From positions 1-18,943 of the forward strand of contig VXIS01000546.1 in the NCBI GenBank assembly GCA_008704415.1: a stretch of DNA of 18,943 nucleotides, written 5' to 3'. Of the stretch, positions 1-10,400 are shown piece after piece. A model generated the notes under the pieces. That model had not been told where the DNA came from. It did no database searches and was given only the letters and a program-made list of their open reading frames with translations. Each line of letters starts with the position of its first letter. The first letter of the stretch is position 1. This DNA comes from Sphaerosporella brunnea. Taxonomy: Eukaryota; Ascomycota; Pezizomycetes; Pezizales; Pyronemataceae. Both the position numbers and the translations under genes were made by a program.

Positions 1-54
1 AGAGTAAAAGCCGGTAGCTTAGTCGGAAGACTCCATCCAACTTGCGCCGTGACA
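1..54 (-). repeat. Partial third LTR copy (5' end)
   Basis: Read on the minus strand from 54, the sequence starts TGTCACGGCGCAAGTT, matching the start of the LTR at 520 (TGTCACGGCGCGAAGTT). Only the first 54 bases lie in the window, so nothing can be said about its length or what follows. Confidence 0.5.
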
Positions 55-123
55 CGCTTGGGCGCCAGTCTCTATGGCTACCTAGGGTTCCTGAGGGATC
101 GGGAGATCATGATAGGTGGCCAT
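55..123 (-). pseudogene. Truncated gag-like start, copy 2
   Basis: An ATG at 123-121 opens a frame reading MATYHDLPIPQEP, then a TAG stop, then VAIETGAQA. It runs straight into the next LTR at 54. It is the same protein start as the copy at 819, but the stop is at a different codon (a Tyr codon in the other copy). The frame is cut off after 23 codons, where the other copy continues for about 75 more. It is a broken remnant. The family is not recognised beyond its position just after an LTR, which suggests a gag N-terminus. Confidence 0.55.
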
Positions 124-184
124 GATGTTGCTGGGGTACGAGGTGACGGAACGAGTAGGTTGGGCTTTGGTAGACTGAACCTAG

Positions 185-520
185 TGTAACGGGGAGGGTC
201 AGAAACAGACTGAAGGACCCCAAGGTACTCGTGTACAGAGAGGTAACGGGTAGGTTTAGGAACAAGGGGACGAGACGAGGTATGGAGGTGACGAGAGGCA
301 CGAAGCACGGGATCGGGGACTCAGATCTGAACCAGAGTACTTAGATTGACATACAAAGGTTCAGTGAAGAGAAAAGGAAAAGAAGGCAAACAACAAAGCG
401 GACGTGCCTCTATATAGTCCACATAATCGCGGCGGCCTGCACCATGTGGTACCCAAACGTAACCTTGGCAGAGCCGCAACACAGACCCGCAACACCCTGA
501 TATAACTTCGCGCCGTGACA
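185..520 (-). repeat. LTR, copy 2 (336 bp)
   Basis: The minus-strand start is TGTCACGGCGCG at 520 and the end is CCGTTACA at 185. It is alignable along most of its length to the LTR at 881-1225, with blocks such as GCTCTGCCAAGGTTA, CCACATGGTGC and CTCTTCACTGAACCTT shared in order, but clearly diverged. A TATATA box at 411-416 lies in the expected U3 position and is absent from the other copy. The leader CTAGGTTCAGTC follows directly, with no recognised tRNA primer match. Confidence 0.62.
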
Positions 521-819
521 GCCACGACCTCGTTCAACTGCACGGTAAGGTCACGTGCCTGCTGCTGAATAGCGCCGAGCGCGGTGCGTGCTGCTTCACG
601 TTTGAGCTGGGTGGTCGCAAGCACGGCACGCATCTCGTCCAGCTCCACCTCCAAGTTGGGAGGGGCTTCATTAGCCAAAAGTCGTTGAGCCACACTGGCG
701 AAGTCAACCAATTGTTTGTCGCGCTCCTTTTGAGGAAAGCCTTCCGGAGGCGCCTGAGCACCAGTTTCGATGGTCGCATAGAGGTCCTAAGGGATTCGCA
801 GGTCATGGTAGGCAGTCAT
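521..819 (-). pseudogene. Truncated gag-like frame, copy 1
   Basis: An ATG at 819-817 opens MTAYHDLRIP followed by TAG; the second copy has CAG here. After the stop the frame stays open as DLYATIETGAQAPPEGF... for about 88 codons, up to the LTR boundary at 520. The readable part is Pro-rich at first, then a charged, helical stretch (about 45 residues, rich in Glu, Arg, Gln and Leu) that could form a coiled coil. It ends abruptly where the LTR begins, with only a weak purine stretch before it. Position after an LTR and leader suggests a gag N-terminus, but I do not recognise the protein family. Confidence 0.55.
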
Positions 820-880
820 GGTGCTGCTAGGATACAAGGTGACAGTGTGAGTAGGTTGGGCTTGGGTGGACTGAACCTAG

Positions 881-1225
881 TGTAAGGGAGAGGGTTGGAG
901 CAGACTGGACAGGCCCAAGGTACTTGCATACGGACGGTGAACGGAGACAGAGGTTAGAGCCGAGACAAGATCCGACAGACAAGAGGTGCTACGCATAGGG
1001 TCCGACATTTGGGAGCGAGAATAAGATATAGTAGGGATGATCCACGAAGGTTCAGTGAAGAGGAAAGGAAAACAAGCAACAAAGCCGAACCAAAGGCCCC
1101 TCATCTGGCCCACGTGACCGTGGGGCGTCGCACCATGTGGAAGCTGAACCTAACCTTGGCAGAGCTGCATCGTGGAGCCTCAACACTAAGCCTTGACAAC
1201 CCTAATTAAACCTTACGCTGGGACA
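881..1225 (-). repeat. LTR, copy 1 (345 bp)
   Basis: The minus-strand start is TGTCCCAGCGTAAGG at 1225 and the end is CCCTTACA at 881. It shares ordered blocks with the LTR at 185-520 and the same downstream leader and ATG. It is more decayed: the first bases have drifted and the TATA box of the other copy is not conserved. Immediately upstream on the minus strand is AAATACAAAGG. Confidence 0.58.
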
Positions 1226-1931
1226 CCTTTGTATTTCAATACAAGGACTTCTGTTTCATGTTTCTCCAAATCTTGTCTCAAATCTTATACTTGGCATCTC
1301 TTGAATCATGACTTCGAACTTCGCCTTGAAACCTTGTCTCGAAATCTCAACTTCCACTTCAATTTCTGTTTGAATGAATATCTTGAGCCTTTTCAACCTA
1401 TCTTCCAACCCTCTCTATTACATGGAGGAGTAATGAGCTTAGGCTGAACGCAAGTGTAAGTCAGGTAGAAGTGTTACTAGGGATGTGTTCATTTCAGATC
1501 ATGTATTATCACTCGTCTTTCATGATTTCCAATCTCGTTTCACTGTGTATTTGGGCCGCACAGAGCCGCACAAAGCCGCGGCGCCATGTATCCGCCAGCA
1601 CCAAAAACATGTGATTTTCTAGCGCTCATAGCTCCACCACCACGTCTGAAATCTGAATTGGAGGACTTTGGATGAATCTCCACATGTCGCTCTGTCGTTT
1701 AACCCACTATTTGCTTTTTTGTGGGTTTTAATAAACGTCGGTGTTGTGGGTGCGTTGTGGTCGTCGATGCCCTGCCACGCTATCCCAGCTAAGTGTCTGG
1801 CACTCTAGTAACAAACACCACACCATTGCGACGACAAGCCGCAATTTATTGAGCTTCTGGCCGCCTGATCGACTGCCATTCAATTGTGAACGAATTCACT
1901 CACAACGCAAGCAGAACGACACGACAACCAG
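1226..1931. other. Intergenic region upstream of the Shg1-like gene
   Basis: No credible coding frame. 1240-1430 is strikingly pyrimidine-biased on the plus strand (purine-rich on minus) with loosely repeated CTTGTCTC/GAAACC words. It could be decayed internal sequence of the neighbouring retroelement, but no protein is readable. 1554-1581 carries three near-repeats of GCCGC spaced by short A-rich words. The last ~200 bp before 1932 should hold the promoter and 5' UTR of the downstream gene; no clear TATA box was found. Confidence 0.5.
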
Positions 1932-3995
1932 ATGGCAGAGTCATATCGTCCGACATATGGCCGCGGGAGGTCGTCTTCACCGGCTCCCCCGCGCAAACGC
2001 TCTCCCAGCTCCTCGCGCAGTCGCAGCAGATCAAGGCACATTCGCCGCAAGCATTACCATTCCCGATCCCGCTCACGTTTCGGGGATAGAGACAGGAGGC
2101 GAGACCGTGACTGGATACGAGACCGGTCCAGGTCTAGAATTCGTAACCGCTCAAGGTCAATCAGAAGAAACCAATCCCGCGACAAGAGGAACAGATCTAG
2201 GGACAGGCGGGACCGTTCTAGGGCCCGCTCACGCGACACTGGCCTCCGAGAGCGCGACAGACCCCGGGAAAGACTTGACAGAGATAGACGTCGGGACCAC
2301 TCGAGATCATTATCCAGAAGGAGGTCGAGGTCAAGGTCGAGGTCGAGGTCTAGGTCTCGCCCAAAAAAGGAACGCTCAAGCAACCAGCCCCGCGAGAAGG
2401 ATCAAGATCGGCGACGCGATCAATCTCGACCCACGTATAGGGAACGGCACCGTGATCGGAATAGCGATCGGCGCGGAGCTCGCTCTTCTGGTTGCTCGCG
2501 TGAGAGGCACAAGGACCGCGACCGCCAACGCGAACATGAACGTGAACGATCGCAATCTCGCTCGCGCTCTCACGGCATGGCCCGTGGAAAGGAACTGCCT
2601 GCGAAACAGGAGCAAGACGACACCAGAGATAAAGCGAACCATAGACCTCGTGAAACTTCCAAGTCGACAAACAAAACAACAAAGAATTCGCTGCCATCTC
2701 CATCGGCATCTCGCCCCATTGCAGGCACTCAACCTCGACAAATTCACAAGGACGCGAGAAATGGCAGAGATGAAGCATCTTTCACCGTGAAGGAAGGTGG
2801 GGACAATAAAGCTATGCTCCTCGAACGAGATGGGCAACAGCGCGAACAGGATAAAGACAGGGACCGTGAGAGGGAGCACAAGAAGGAGATGGAGCGAGTG
2901 CGGGTGAGAAACAGGGAGAAAGACCGGGAGCAGGAGAGGGAAAGGGAGAGGGAGAGGGAGAGGGAGCGGGAGCGGGAGAGGGAGCGGGAGAGGGAGCGGG
3001 AGCGGGAGCGGGAGAGGGAGCAGGAGAGGGAGCGGGAGCGGGAGCTGGAGAGGGAGCGGGAGAAAGAAAGGGAAGAAGAACGTGAAAAACAACTTGCTGC
3101 CGACAAGGAACGTGAGGACGCCTTGGAACTGGACCGAGAGCGTGAAAAGCGACGTGAGGTCGAGCGCCAAAGAGAACATGATCATGCGGAGAGGAAGCGG
3201 CAACGGGAAGAGCGCCGCAAGGCAAGGGAATACGAAGAAGCACAAGCAAAGGAGCTCGAAAAAATAATTGAGAAGGAACGGCAAGAATCTCACAGCAAAA
3301 CCAAAACCGTCCAAATGGATTTCAAAAAGCGTGGCCATTTCGATTCAATCAAGAAGGAAACCTACAACCAATTCCTAGAGTCCCGCATTATGGTCGAATT
3401 GCTGGAGAAACTGCAGCAGACGACAGACTCTGAGCTTGATCGAGATGGATCATTGATGGCAAGAGATAGGGCCCGGGCTGCGGCCATGATCGAAAAGGTG
3501 GCCGAACAGAGAGGCGTTTACAGCCAGGTGGAAGCTCTACTAGACGACTTATTGGAGACCAAGTGTGATGAGGTGGATGGGGCTGTTCGTGAATTGATGG
3601 TCTCCAGAGGGATGATGCTATCTCCAGCAATTGATAATGGCGCTGGAAAGGACGACGACATGGCCAAAATGGCCGACCATCGTCAAGCAAGGGGCAAAGA
3701 GACTCGTGGAGCAGGAGAGGGACATAGAGACGGGACGGGAGAGCAGGGTGTGGTTATGAAGGATGGTGAAAGTGCAATTAGCGATCACACTGTGGGGACA
3801 AAGGTCAAAGGGACTGGAACTCTTGAGGGGATCAATTTGGGCCTGGAGGTTGGACAACTCGGGGTGGAGTCGGATGTCCATGGGAACAGCCTTAGCAAGC
3901 AATCTCTAGTCCAAGGCAGCCCGGAGAGCGTCGTTTTGGGCAGTGATAGAGCGGTTGTGGATGTTGTTGAGATGGCCAACGCCGAAGTGGTTTGA
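1932..3995 (+). CDS. RS/RE-rich protein with C-terminal COMPASS Shg1 domain
   Basis: Single open frame of 687 residues from ATG at 1932 to TGA at 3993. Residues 1-200 form an Arg/Ser-rich region with RSRSRS runs and many RDR/DRR words, like the RS domains of splicing-related proteins. About 305-385 is a nearly pure Arg-Glu alternation continuing into a charged, probably helical or coiled-coil segment up to ~460. About 464-556 matches the Shg1/BOD1 family: FKKRGHFDSIKKETYN at the start, then LLEKLQQ, DGSLMARDRARAAAMIE, GVYSQVEALLDDLLE. Shg1 is a small subunit of the Set1/COMPASS histone H3K4 methyltransferase; animal BOD1 relatives act at chromosomes and with SETD1A. The last ~130 residues are Gly/Asp-rich and not recognised. 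The protein is far longer than yeast Shg1 (about 140 residues). No intron is needed. Domain identification is by remembered family pattern, not a search. Confidence 0.82.
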   Translation: MAESYRPTYGRGRSSSPAPPRKRSPSSSRSRSRSRHIRRKHYHSRSRSRFGDRDRRRDRDWIRDRSRSRIRNRSRSIRRNQSRDKRNRSRDRRDRSRARSRDTGLRERDRPRERLDRDRRRDHSRSLSRRRSRSRSRSRSRSRPKKERSSNQPREKDQDRRRDQSRPTYRERHRDRNSDRRGARSSGCSRERHKDRDRQREHERERSQSRSRSHGMARGKELPAKQEQDDTRDKANHRPRETSKSTNKTTKNSLPSPSASRPIAGTQPRQIHKDARNGRDEASFTVKEGGDNKAMLLERDGQQREQDKDRDREREHKKEMERVRVRNREKDREQEREREREREREREREREREREREREREREQERERERELEREREKEREEEREKQLAADKEREDALELDREREKRREVERQREHDHAERKRQREERRKAREYEEAQAKELEKIIEKERQESHSKTKTVQMDFKKRGHFDSIKKETYNQFLESRIMVELLEKLQQTTDSELDRDGSLMARDRARAAAMIEKVAEQRGVYSQVEALLDDLLETKCDEVDGAVRELMVSRGMMLSPAIDNGAGKDDDMAKMADHRQARGKETRGAGEGHRDGTGEQGVVMKDGESAISDHTVGTKVKGTGTLEGINLGLEVGQLGVESDVHGNSLSKQSLVQGSPESVVLGSDRAVVDVVEMANAEVV
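2321..2358 (+). repeat. AGGTCG-type microsatellite encoding RS dipeptides
   Basis: Tandem AGGTCG/AGGTCA/AGGTCT hexamers encode a run of Arg-Ser dipeptides inside the RS region of the Shg1-like gene. The repeat is short and slightly varied, and keeps the frame because the unit is six bases. Confidence 0.7.
2926..3066 (+). repeat. GAGCGG/GAGAGG hexamer tract encoding Arg-Glu
   Basis: About 140 bp of GAGAGG/GAGCGG/GAGCAG hexamers within the Shg1-like gene encode an almost uninterrupted Arg-Glu alternation with a few Gln and Leu interruptions. The repeat opens long frames on both strands, which are artefacts. The six-base unit means length changes would keep the reading frame. Confidence 0.85.
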
Positions 3996-4401
3996 GCTGG
4001 GTGGCATTTGTAAATGAAGGACCCTCATTTTTCTTGCTTCCTTTGTTGTTGTGTTCTATTCTTACCTCTATGGCATCTGGAGTTTGTGGGGCATTCGGTT
4101 CTTGATTAAACATGATAGTACTTATTTTCTTGCAAACTTCTTCATGATACAACTGCATGGCAATGTCGAATGTTGTGCTTAGGTAAGTTGACAATCTTGG
4201 CGGAAATTGTTGCATGGCAAACGCGTGCGTTCGAGAAACCCTCACTGACGTGAACTGTGCTCCCCCGTCTGCACAACTCCTGTTAAAAAAAAGAGACCTG
4301 CTCCTTTACCATCCAGCTACCCTTAACTGTGAGCGCTTTCCCGTGCACGACTTGTCTCGTGTCTCCTGCCTCGTTGCCCGTCGAACCTGAGCCACCTCCA
4401 T
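3996..4401. promoter_or_regulatory. Intergenic region; 3' UTR of Shg1-like gene and TEL1 promoter
   Basis: 406 bp between two co-oriented genes. No coding frame is convincing. It contains a perfect ACGCGT at 4221-4226, 176 bp upstream of the TEL1 start. That is the core of the MluI cell-cycle box bound by MBF in yeasts. A single 6-mer is weak evidence. An A-run lies at 4284-4292. An in-frame stop at 4330 closes the frame upstream of the TEL1 ATG. Confidence 0.4.
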
Positions 4402-7400
4402 ATGTCGTCAGATCATAAATTACTCGATACCTATGGTTTGCGTCTTTTCTCAGCCCCAAAATTTTCAACATCGAGCTAACATTATTCCAGATAGGATATC
4501 GTCATCCAAAGCTACGGAACGTGGCAACGCTCTCACTGGTATCAAAGCTCCCATCCCTGCTGGAACAATGGAGGCTAACATATTCACCTGCTGTCGTAAT
4601 AGAACTCAAACATCTGCTCTCTCAGCGAAGGAATGCCGGCACTCTTAACGATAAAGGGTTCCACAGGATGTACGAAGCCATTTTCAAGGCCGCTGTCATT
4701 GAGAAAAACCTCTTCGACAAACAAGCAAAAGGCACTATGAAAAGTACCCTGGCAACTCGTCTACAAACTTGCGGCTCAGTGCTGCGAGCGGCTGTTGAAT
4801 TGGGAGTGAAGCACCTCAAAGTCAAGACTGTTCGAGCAGTCTATCAACACATTCTGGATATTTTGCCCGTTGGCCGTGCTATGTGTGAACCTATCAGCAC
4901 GGACTACCTCAAGGCGCTCAGAGTACTGTTGCAATATGCGCCGCACACAGAACATCTTCTCCCTGACGAATGGGAAGCGCTAGCAGGCTTCTGCTGCGCA
5001 CACGTTAAAGCTCAACTGGGATTTTCCGGCGAGAACGACGAGGGTGACGTCCAAATGGTGGAGGTGGAGGATCGAAATCCACGCAGCAGAGGTTCTATGT
5101 TAGTACGCGAGAATTCAACTCCCTCCAGAAGATTTGCTGGTGGCAGTGGCTCCCATCTTCAACCCACCGTCAGACTGAGCCACGAAAGTGAGGAGCTTTT
5201 ACTATGTCTCAGAAGCCTATTGGCAACATCAAACGCACCCGTCCTAGGGAACATAAAGCCCGTTTGCGACGTCCTGCTTGGGTTCCTTCGGTCACAAAGT
5301 ACCTATACTCGAGCTCACCAGCACGTATTCGTCTCTCTTAATTATGTGTTGAACGTCGCTACCACAAACGATCTTAAAATCGTAAGTAGGGTGTCTGAAG
5401 AAATTATTTCAATTGTCAGCCGATTGTGGGATACGAAGTCCCCGGGCTTCAAAGACGAGATGATCATATCCCTGATGCATTGCCAACCCTATATCAGGGC
5501 GACGATTCGTGCTTCGACAGGTCATGCACTCAGGATGGATGTAGAGACCCTTTTCGAGACACTCTGCAACGAGTATATCTCTCGTTCCGACCGAGAGATG
5601 CTGCAGCTGGAGGATTTGAGTTTCCCGATATCCACTGAACAACCACCTACAGCTGCCCCTCTTTCTTTGCGGGCGATATCCCTCAGACCCAACACCCAAT
5701 ATTCTCGGTCCGAGCAAGCGTGGATGATTCCATACCTGCTAGCCTTGCTTGTCGAAATGCTCGACCTTTCAGGTGATTTAAACAAACGGTCGCCAGAAGA
5801 CAGCCATCCCGCCGGCACCCGCAAGCGTCAACGGATGTATGATCGAGCTTCAGAGATGATGCGATTTGCACGATCCAACATGACACCTCGGAAGCTTCTT
5901 GCCTTGCAAGTTATGTCATTCTTGGCAGATCTCAAAGGTGTCAACGAGGATGACTTCCCTTCCATTATGCAGGATCTCCAGGAAATATGCTCAGATGATA
6001 ATTCCGCCATCACTGGATGGGCATTGGTTGCCATGGGAAGGTAATTTTTATTTTATTTTATTTTGCTTCACTTTTCTGATCCTACGGTGCCTAGCTGTGC
6101 TTTCCTAAGATGCGCATCACATCCTTCTTACTCCAAATTATGGATCCATGTGTGGCAACTTTGTGCTCGGTATGCGACCAGTCAGGCAACATGTCGGATT
6201 GCGTGTCACATAATGCGGATTCTTATTTCTCAGGACCTGATAACTTACCCCGGCATCGCTAAAGATGTTGATTCCATGCTTCAATCTATTGATATCAACG
6301 GTCCAGCTATCCTTTGCGATTCATCGCTTGCCCTGTGGCGCTTGATCCTCGCAAAGCGGAGTACTGTTGTGCATTCGAACCATTTCGATCCTGGAGAGCG
6401 CCTCTTTCAGTGGTGCTCCTCAAAATGGCGACCTGGTAGACCAAAGCCCTCAAAATTAAACACCCAATGACTGACAATTGGCAATAGTGCAAGATATCAT
6501 GGAGAAGTCACAGCATACCAGTGCGCTAGATGTTGTCAATTTCCTAATGGCATGTTGTGGCATCGAGCCTGTCCACCGCGATCAGTACCCTCATTTCGTG
6601 TGTGGATCAATAGGCCAAGCTTGCTACAGGAGTGTCCAATACCATGCGTTGCGCTCTATGCTTCTTAACGATGAAGCAAGCAATGATGCACAACCAACTC
6701 CATCGGATCAAGCACTTGCCAGCGAGGCCAGCAACCCAAACACGAGGCTGCAAGCACAAGTCGTCGAATTCTTGGACCGCAAAGTGGCGCAGATGCACGA
6801 AAAATGGGCATCCTTGTTCAGCCAGAAGCAAGGTATCAGCAGTGCCGTCATGCAGAACGTTGTTAGATTTATCCTCGTGTCCAGCGTCTTTAGTTCGAAA
6901 GCTCATGGTCCAGCTGCTTCAAGGGCCATGGCGTTGACTACAAAGCTGGAAGAAACCTTAGTAGCCGACCTAGACAATTTCTTAAGCACTGACGACTGTT
7001 CGCAAAAGCACATTGATGGGTTGCTTTTCGCTTTACACGATTTTCTCCCCACGGCCTCTGGAATGCTCAGGTCGACAAAAACCTCTGGGCACAACTTCTA
7101 TGGAGCCGCCGGAATGCTTCTGACTATCGTTGCTGATAAGCTTGATGTCAGGGAAAAAGCGGTCAGTTCGTTCAATGCCGCCGAATCCAAGGACGAGATG
7201 GACATTGACGCCGAGGCTTTTGGATTTTCCTCTCATGAACGCAGTGAAGAGAAAACCGGCAGAGACTTTTATCGCGAAGAAGTCGAAGCCCTCTCTTCGG
7301 AAGAGACCTTCAGAGCCTCGACTTCAGCTCTAGTCGCTCTTTGTGCTCTGTCACTTAAGGATATAGCCGAAACCTCTGATATCTGTGGGCAGTTCGTGGC

Positions 7401-10400
7401 GTATTTGAGGGAGGTAAACAAAAGTCGATTGATAATGATGGGCCCGGTCGTTCAAGACTTTCTTTCCATCGCTGGGGATCACCTGATTGGTGTCGATGCA
7501 GCTGACATCTGCGATCATCTAGCTGGAGAGCTCCTTCAAGGCTATGATGTTGAGCGGTGCGAGACCAGCGTGACTTTATGTGTCGACGCGTTAGCCGCCC
7601 TGGTCAGCAAGTGGGTGGTTTCTCCTTCCCAAAACGTCGGAAATTATGACCTGAGCTCTGGCCTCCTAGAAACATGTGAAGAGGTTTATATCCATCTCAT
7701 AAAGATTGGGTTGGAAAAACAGGTCACATCCTATAAGGTTCGTGCCTCCATTGCCGGCTTGTTGGAACGCATACTTCATGTCAATCCCGAATACCGGAAA
7801 GGACCACAAGCATCTGTTGAGTTGTTTATCAACATCCTCAAAGATCATGACGTCCGGGTCATGTTCAGCGTAACTGAGAGGTTGCATGTCCTATTCAAAA
7901 TCTTTGGTGAACAGATCCATCTGAAGTTGACGGAGGATATCGAAGCGGCATTGCCGTCCACGAGAGATTGGACGGAAGGTCTGGCTATGCGGGTATATGC
8001 CCTCGGATCGGTTGCACTTGCGAGCTTGTCCAACATTTCTCGGATAGTCTATCGAATATTTGAAACCGGACAATTACCGCCTGCCTCGCAGTACGCGTCT
8101 CGCGCACTATTCACAGTTGCCAAAGCCTCTGGACTCGATTCTCAGCGTGGCCTATTCAAATTGTTCGGCGCCAAACTGATATTCACGTGGACGGAGTATT
8201 ATGAGCTCGCCGATTTCGCCGCAGAGGTCTTTGGATATGATAGCTTGGTGGAACTATGCGAAGACATGCCGGCGGAGCTGATAGCCCAACTGTTGGCCAA
8301 AGGCAAGGATGACTGTGTCGAATTTGTCGCATCCCAACTGGAGAAGCCGCTCGATGACCTTTTGATTCAGGCCTTCGCAAGGGTCGTAGCATACGGTCTC
8401 GCCTGGGCTGTGGGATATCCACCTCTTGCTACACAGGAGGGCCACCCCCCCCGGCTACCGCTTTCTGTTTGGATACGGAAACGGCTCGGAGATGATACGT
8501 ATGCTCAACTTTTTTCCAAAAATTTTCCAGTCATCATTTCGATCCTCCTCGAATTGATGCATGAAGAAGGCAATTCCGAAAGGCTGCTTTCCAGGGATCC
8601 TAACTTAGTGGATGTTTACCAGATCATGAAGGATATGACCGCCGAGGGCTATTCGGACCGAAAGCTGGCCCAACAAGTTGAACCTCATTTTAGGCCCAAA
8701 GTGGTCTTGAACGCTATCCATCACGCCTGCACTGTCATGGAAGTGGATGACAAGCACGATCTTTGGACTCCCGCTATGGTAACTTTCGTAGCCCGGCGAA
8801 TGTTTGACACTTTGCACCCCGCGTTAGGACCCGTTCATACCTGCGGTGTCATTCGCAATATCAGGTTGCTGATCTGCCTGGCCGGATCAAGGGTGCATGA
8901 TGGCTACCCACTTCAAATGCTCATCCATGGCCTCAAGCCCTATGTCATCGACACTGCCTGCGCCGAAGATGCTATTGGTATCCTGCGATACTTGCTCAAA
9001 AATGGCAGAGAGTATCTGGCAAGGAATCCGCCGTTTGTCATCGGGACTTTCCTGTCCATCTTGACCTCCATTAGACAATTTACTCGGTCCAGTACAACCG
9101 CTTTTCAACCAGACAAAGAGGCAGACTTTGCTCTGGCTGCTGTACAGTCATTCCATTCATGGCTAGCTGATTATCTCACTAACTTCGCATTCCCAACACT
9201 CAAGCCAAAGCAGAACGAGGCCTTCCAGGCCATCGTCGAATCGGCTGTTGGTTTCCGGCGCAATGGAAATGCTAAGAAGGGTACGAAAGAGAGCGAGCTC
9301 TTGCGGCACCTGCTCGATGACGATATTAGCGAGGACAAACTCTTGGACGATGTGTCACGGCAGTTGGCATTTTCTTTGTCTTGTTCCAACTTTATGCGAC
9401 CTGAAAGCTTTAGAGATGACATTTTCGGGACCGACAAGGCATCCTTTGAGCGTTCCAAATCTCTGCTTCGAATTTGCAGATCTTCTGAAGTGAATGATGG
9501 GTTTTTGCTATGGTCGGCCAGAGTTCTGGGTCGAGCGTATGCATCCACGGGGCAGTTACACACAGACTGGATGCTGGAAATGGAGTTTGGATACCCCACG
9601 GACGAGGCTTTGGCAAGCGATATGATACCGAAGGTCGGGATTTTGCGCCGATTGAAGGCGTTACTCTTTTCTGACGACAAGGCTGTGGTTGCGTTGATGG
9701 AAGCTACACTCACGCAGATCATCAATGATGAGTCCATGAGTGGTGAAGACACGTTCACACACGTTCTGGCAGCTGATGAGTACAAAGCACTGCAGTGGTC
9801 ACAATCTCCTACCACTCCAGTACCAACACGTCAGCCAATAGAACCATTCGGGGAAATTCAGGCTCCCGCCAATATTTGGATCAAAGATGTGGCCGCTGCA
9901 ATGTGTGCCAGCATGCCAAACACCCCCATAATCAAGGGCTTGTTCCAACCGCTACAGCATGTCGATGGGTTGGCGGCAGAGCTTTTCCCGTATATCACAC
10001 ACATCCTTCTCGTACGCGGATCGGCCTCTCTACGTGCAGATATTTCCAAGCTCTTTCAACTCTGCTTGCAACATCACGATGAGAAAACGGTACCCCGTAA
10101 TACCATCCTCATTAAGACCATTCTTTACCTCAGATCTCAGCCACGGCAAGGGAAAGAAAAGAATGAATGTGATCGCGACTCAAGGTTGGAAATCAACTAC
10201 CTCGAGGCTGCAAAAGCGGCGTGCGTATGCAAAATGTTCAAGACAGCGTTGCTCTTTACCGAAATCTTCTATCATAAGGATCCATCCGTCGAAATTCCCC
10301 CGGCCTTAATGCTGGATATCTTCAAGAACATTGACGATCCTGACTCCTTCTACGGTGTCAGCCAAACTTTCAATCTGGAGACTATCATGAACCGGTTTGA

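Larger units (their letters stand above)
1..1225 (-). mobile_element. Tandem LTR-retrotransposon remnant (three LTRs)
   Basis: On the minus strand the order is LTR (1225-881), leader and gag-like fragment (880-521), LTR (520-185), leader and shorter gag-like fragment (184-55), and the start of a third LTR (54-1, leaving the window). LTR starts read TGTC and the two complete copies end TTACA, giving TGT...ACA termini. The leader after each complete LTR begins CTAGGTTCAGTC and leads to an ATG within about 60 bp. Both gag-like fragments carry a stop. No integrase, reverse transcriptase or protease is visible. I infer a non-autonomous, decayed Ty3-like element arranged in tandem. The left end is outside the window, so target duplications cannot be checked. 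Confidence 0.65.

Noticed and set aside
1741..2790. Plus-strand frame of 349 codons overlapping the Shg1-like gene
   Set aside because: Starts at GTG, overlaps the RS region in another frame, and has only low-complexity composition.
2376..3338. Long minus-strand frame (320 codons) and other minus frames opposite the Shg1-like gene
   Set aside because: They arise from the GAG/CGG hexamer repeats read backwards as Leu-Pro or Ser-Arg runs; no domain, and the plus frame has the recognised Shg1 domain.
3892..4245. Minus-strand 117-codon frame between the two host genes
   Set aside because: No recognisable domain, spans the end of the Shg1-like gene, and its composition gives no support.
4521..4530. 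GTG at 4521 as start of the Tel1 frame
   Set aside because: Not a usual nuclear start codon, and the two upstream micro-exons give an ATG start with a complete TAN motif.
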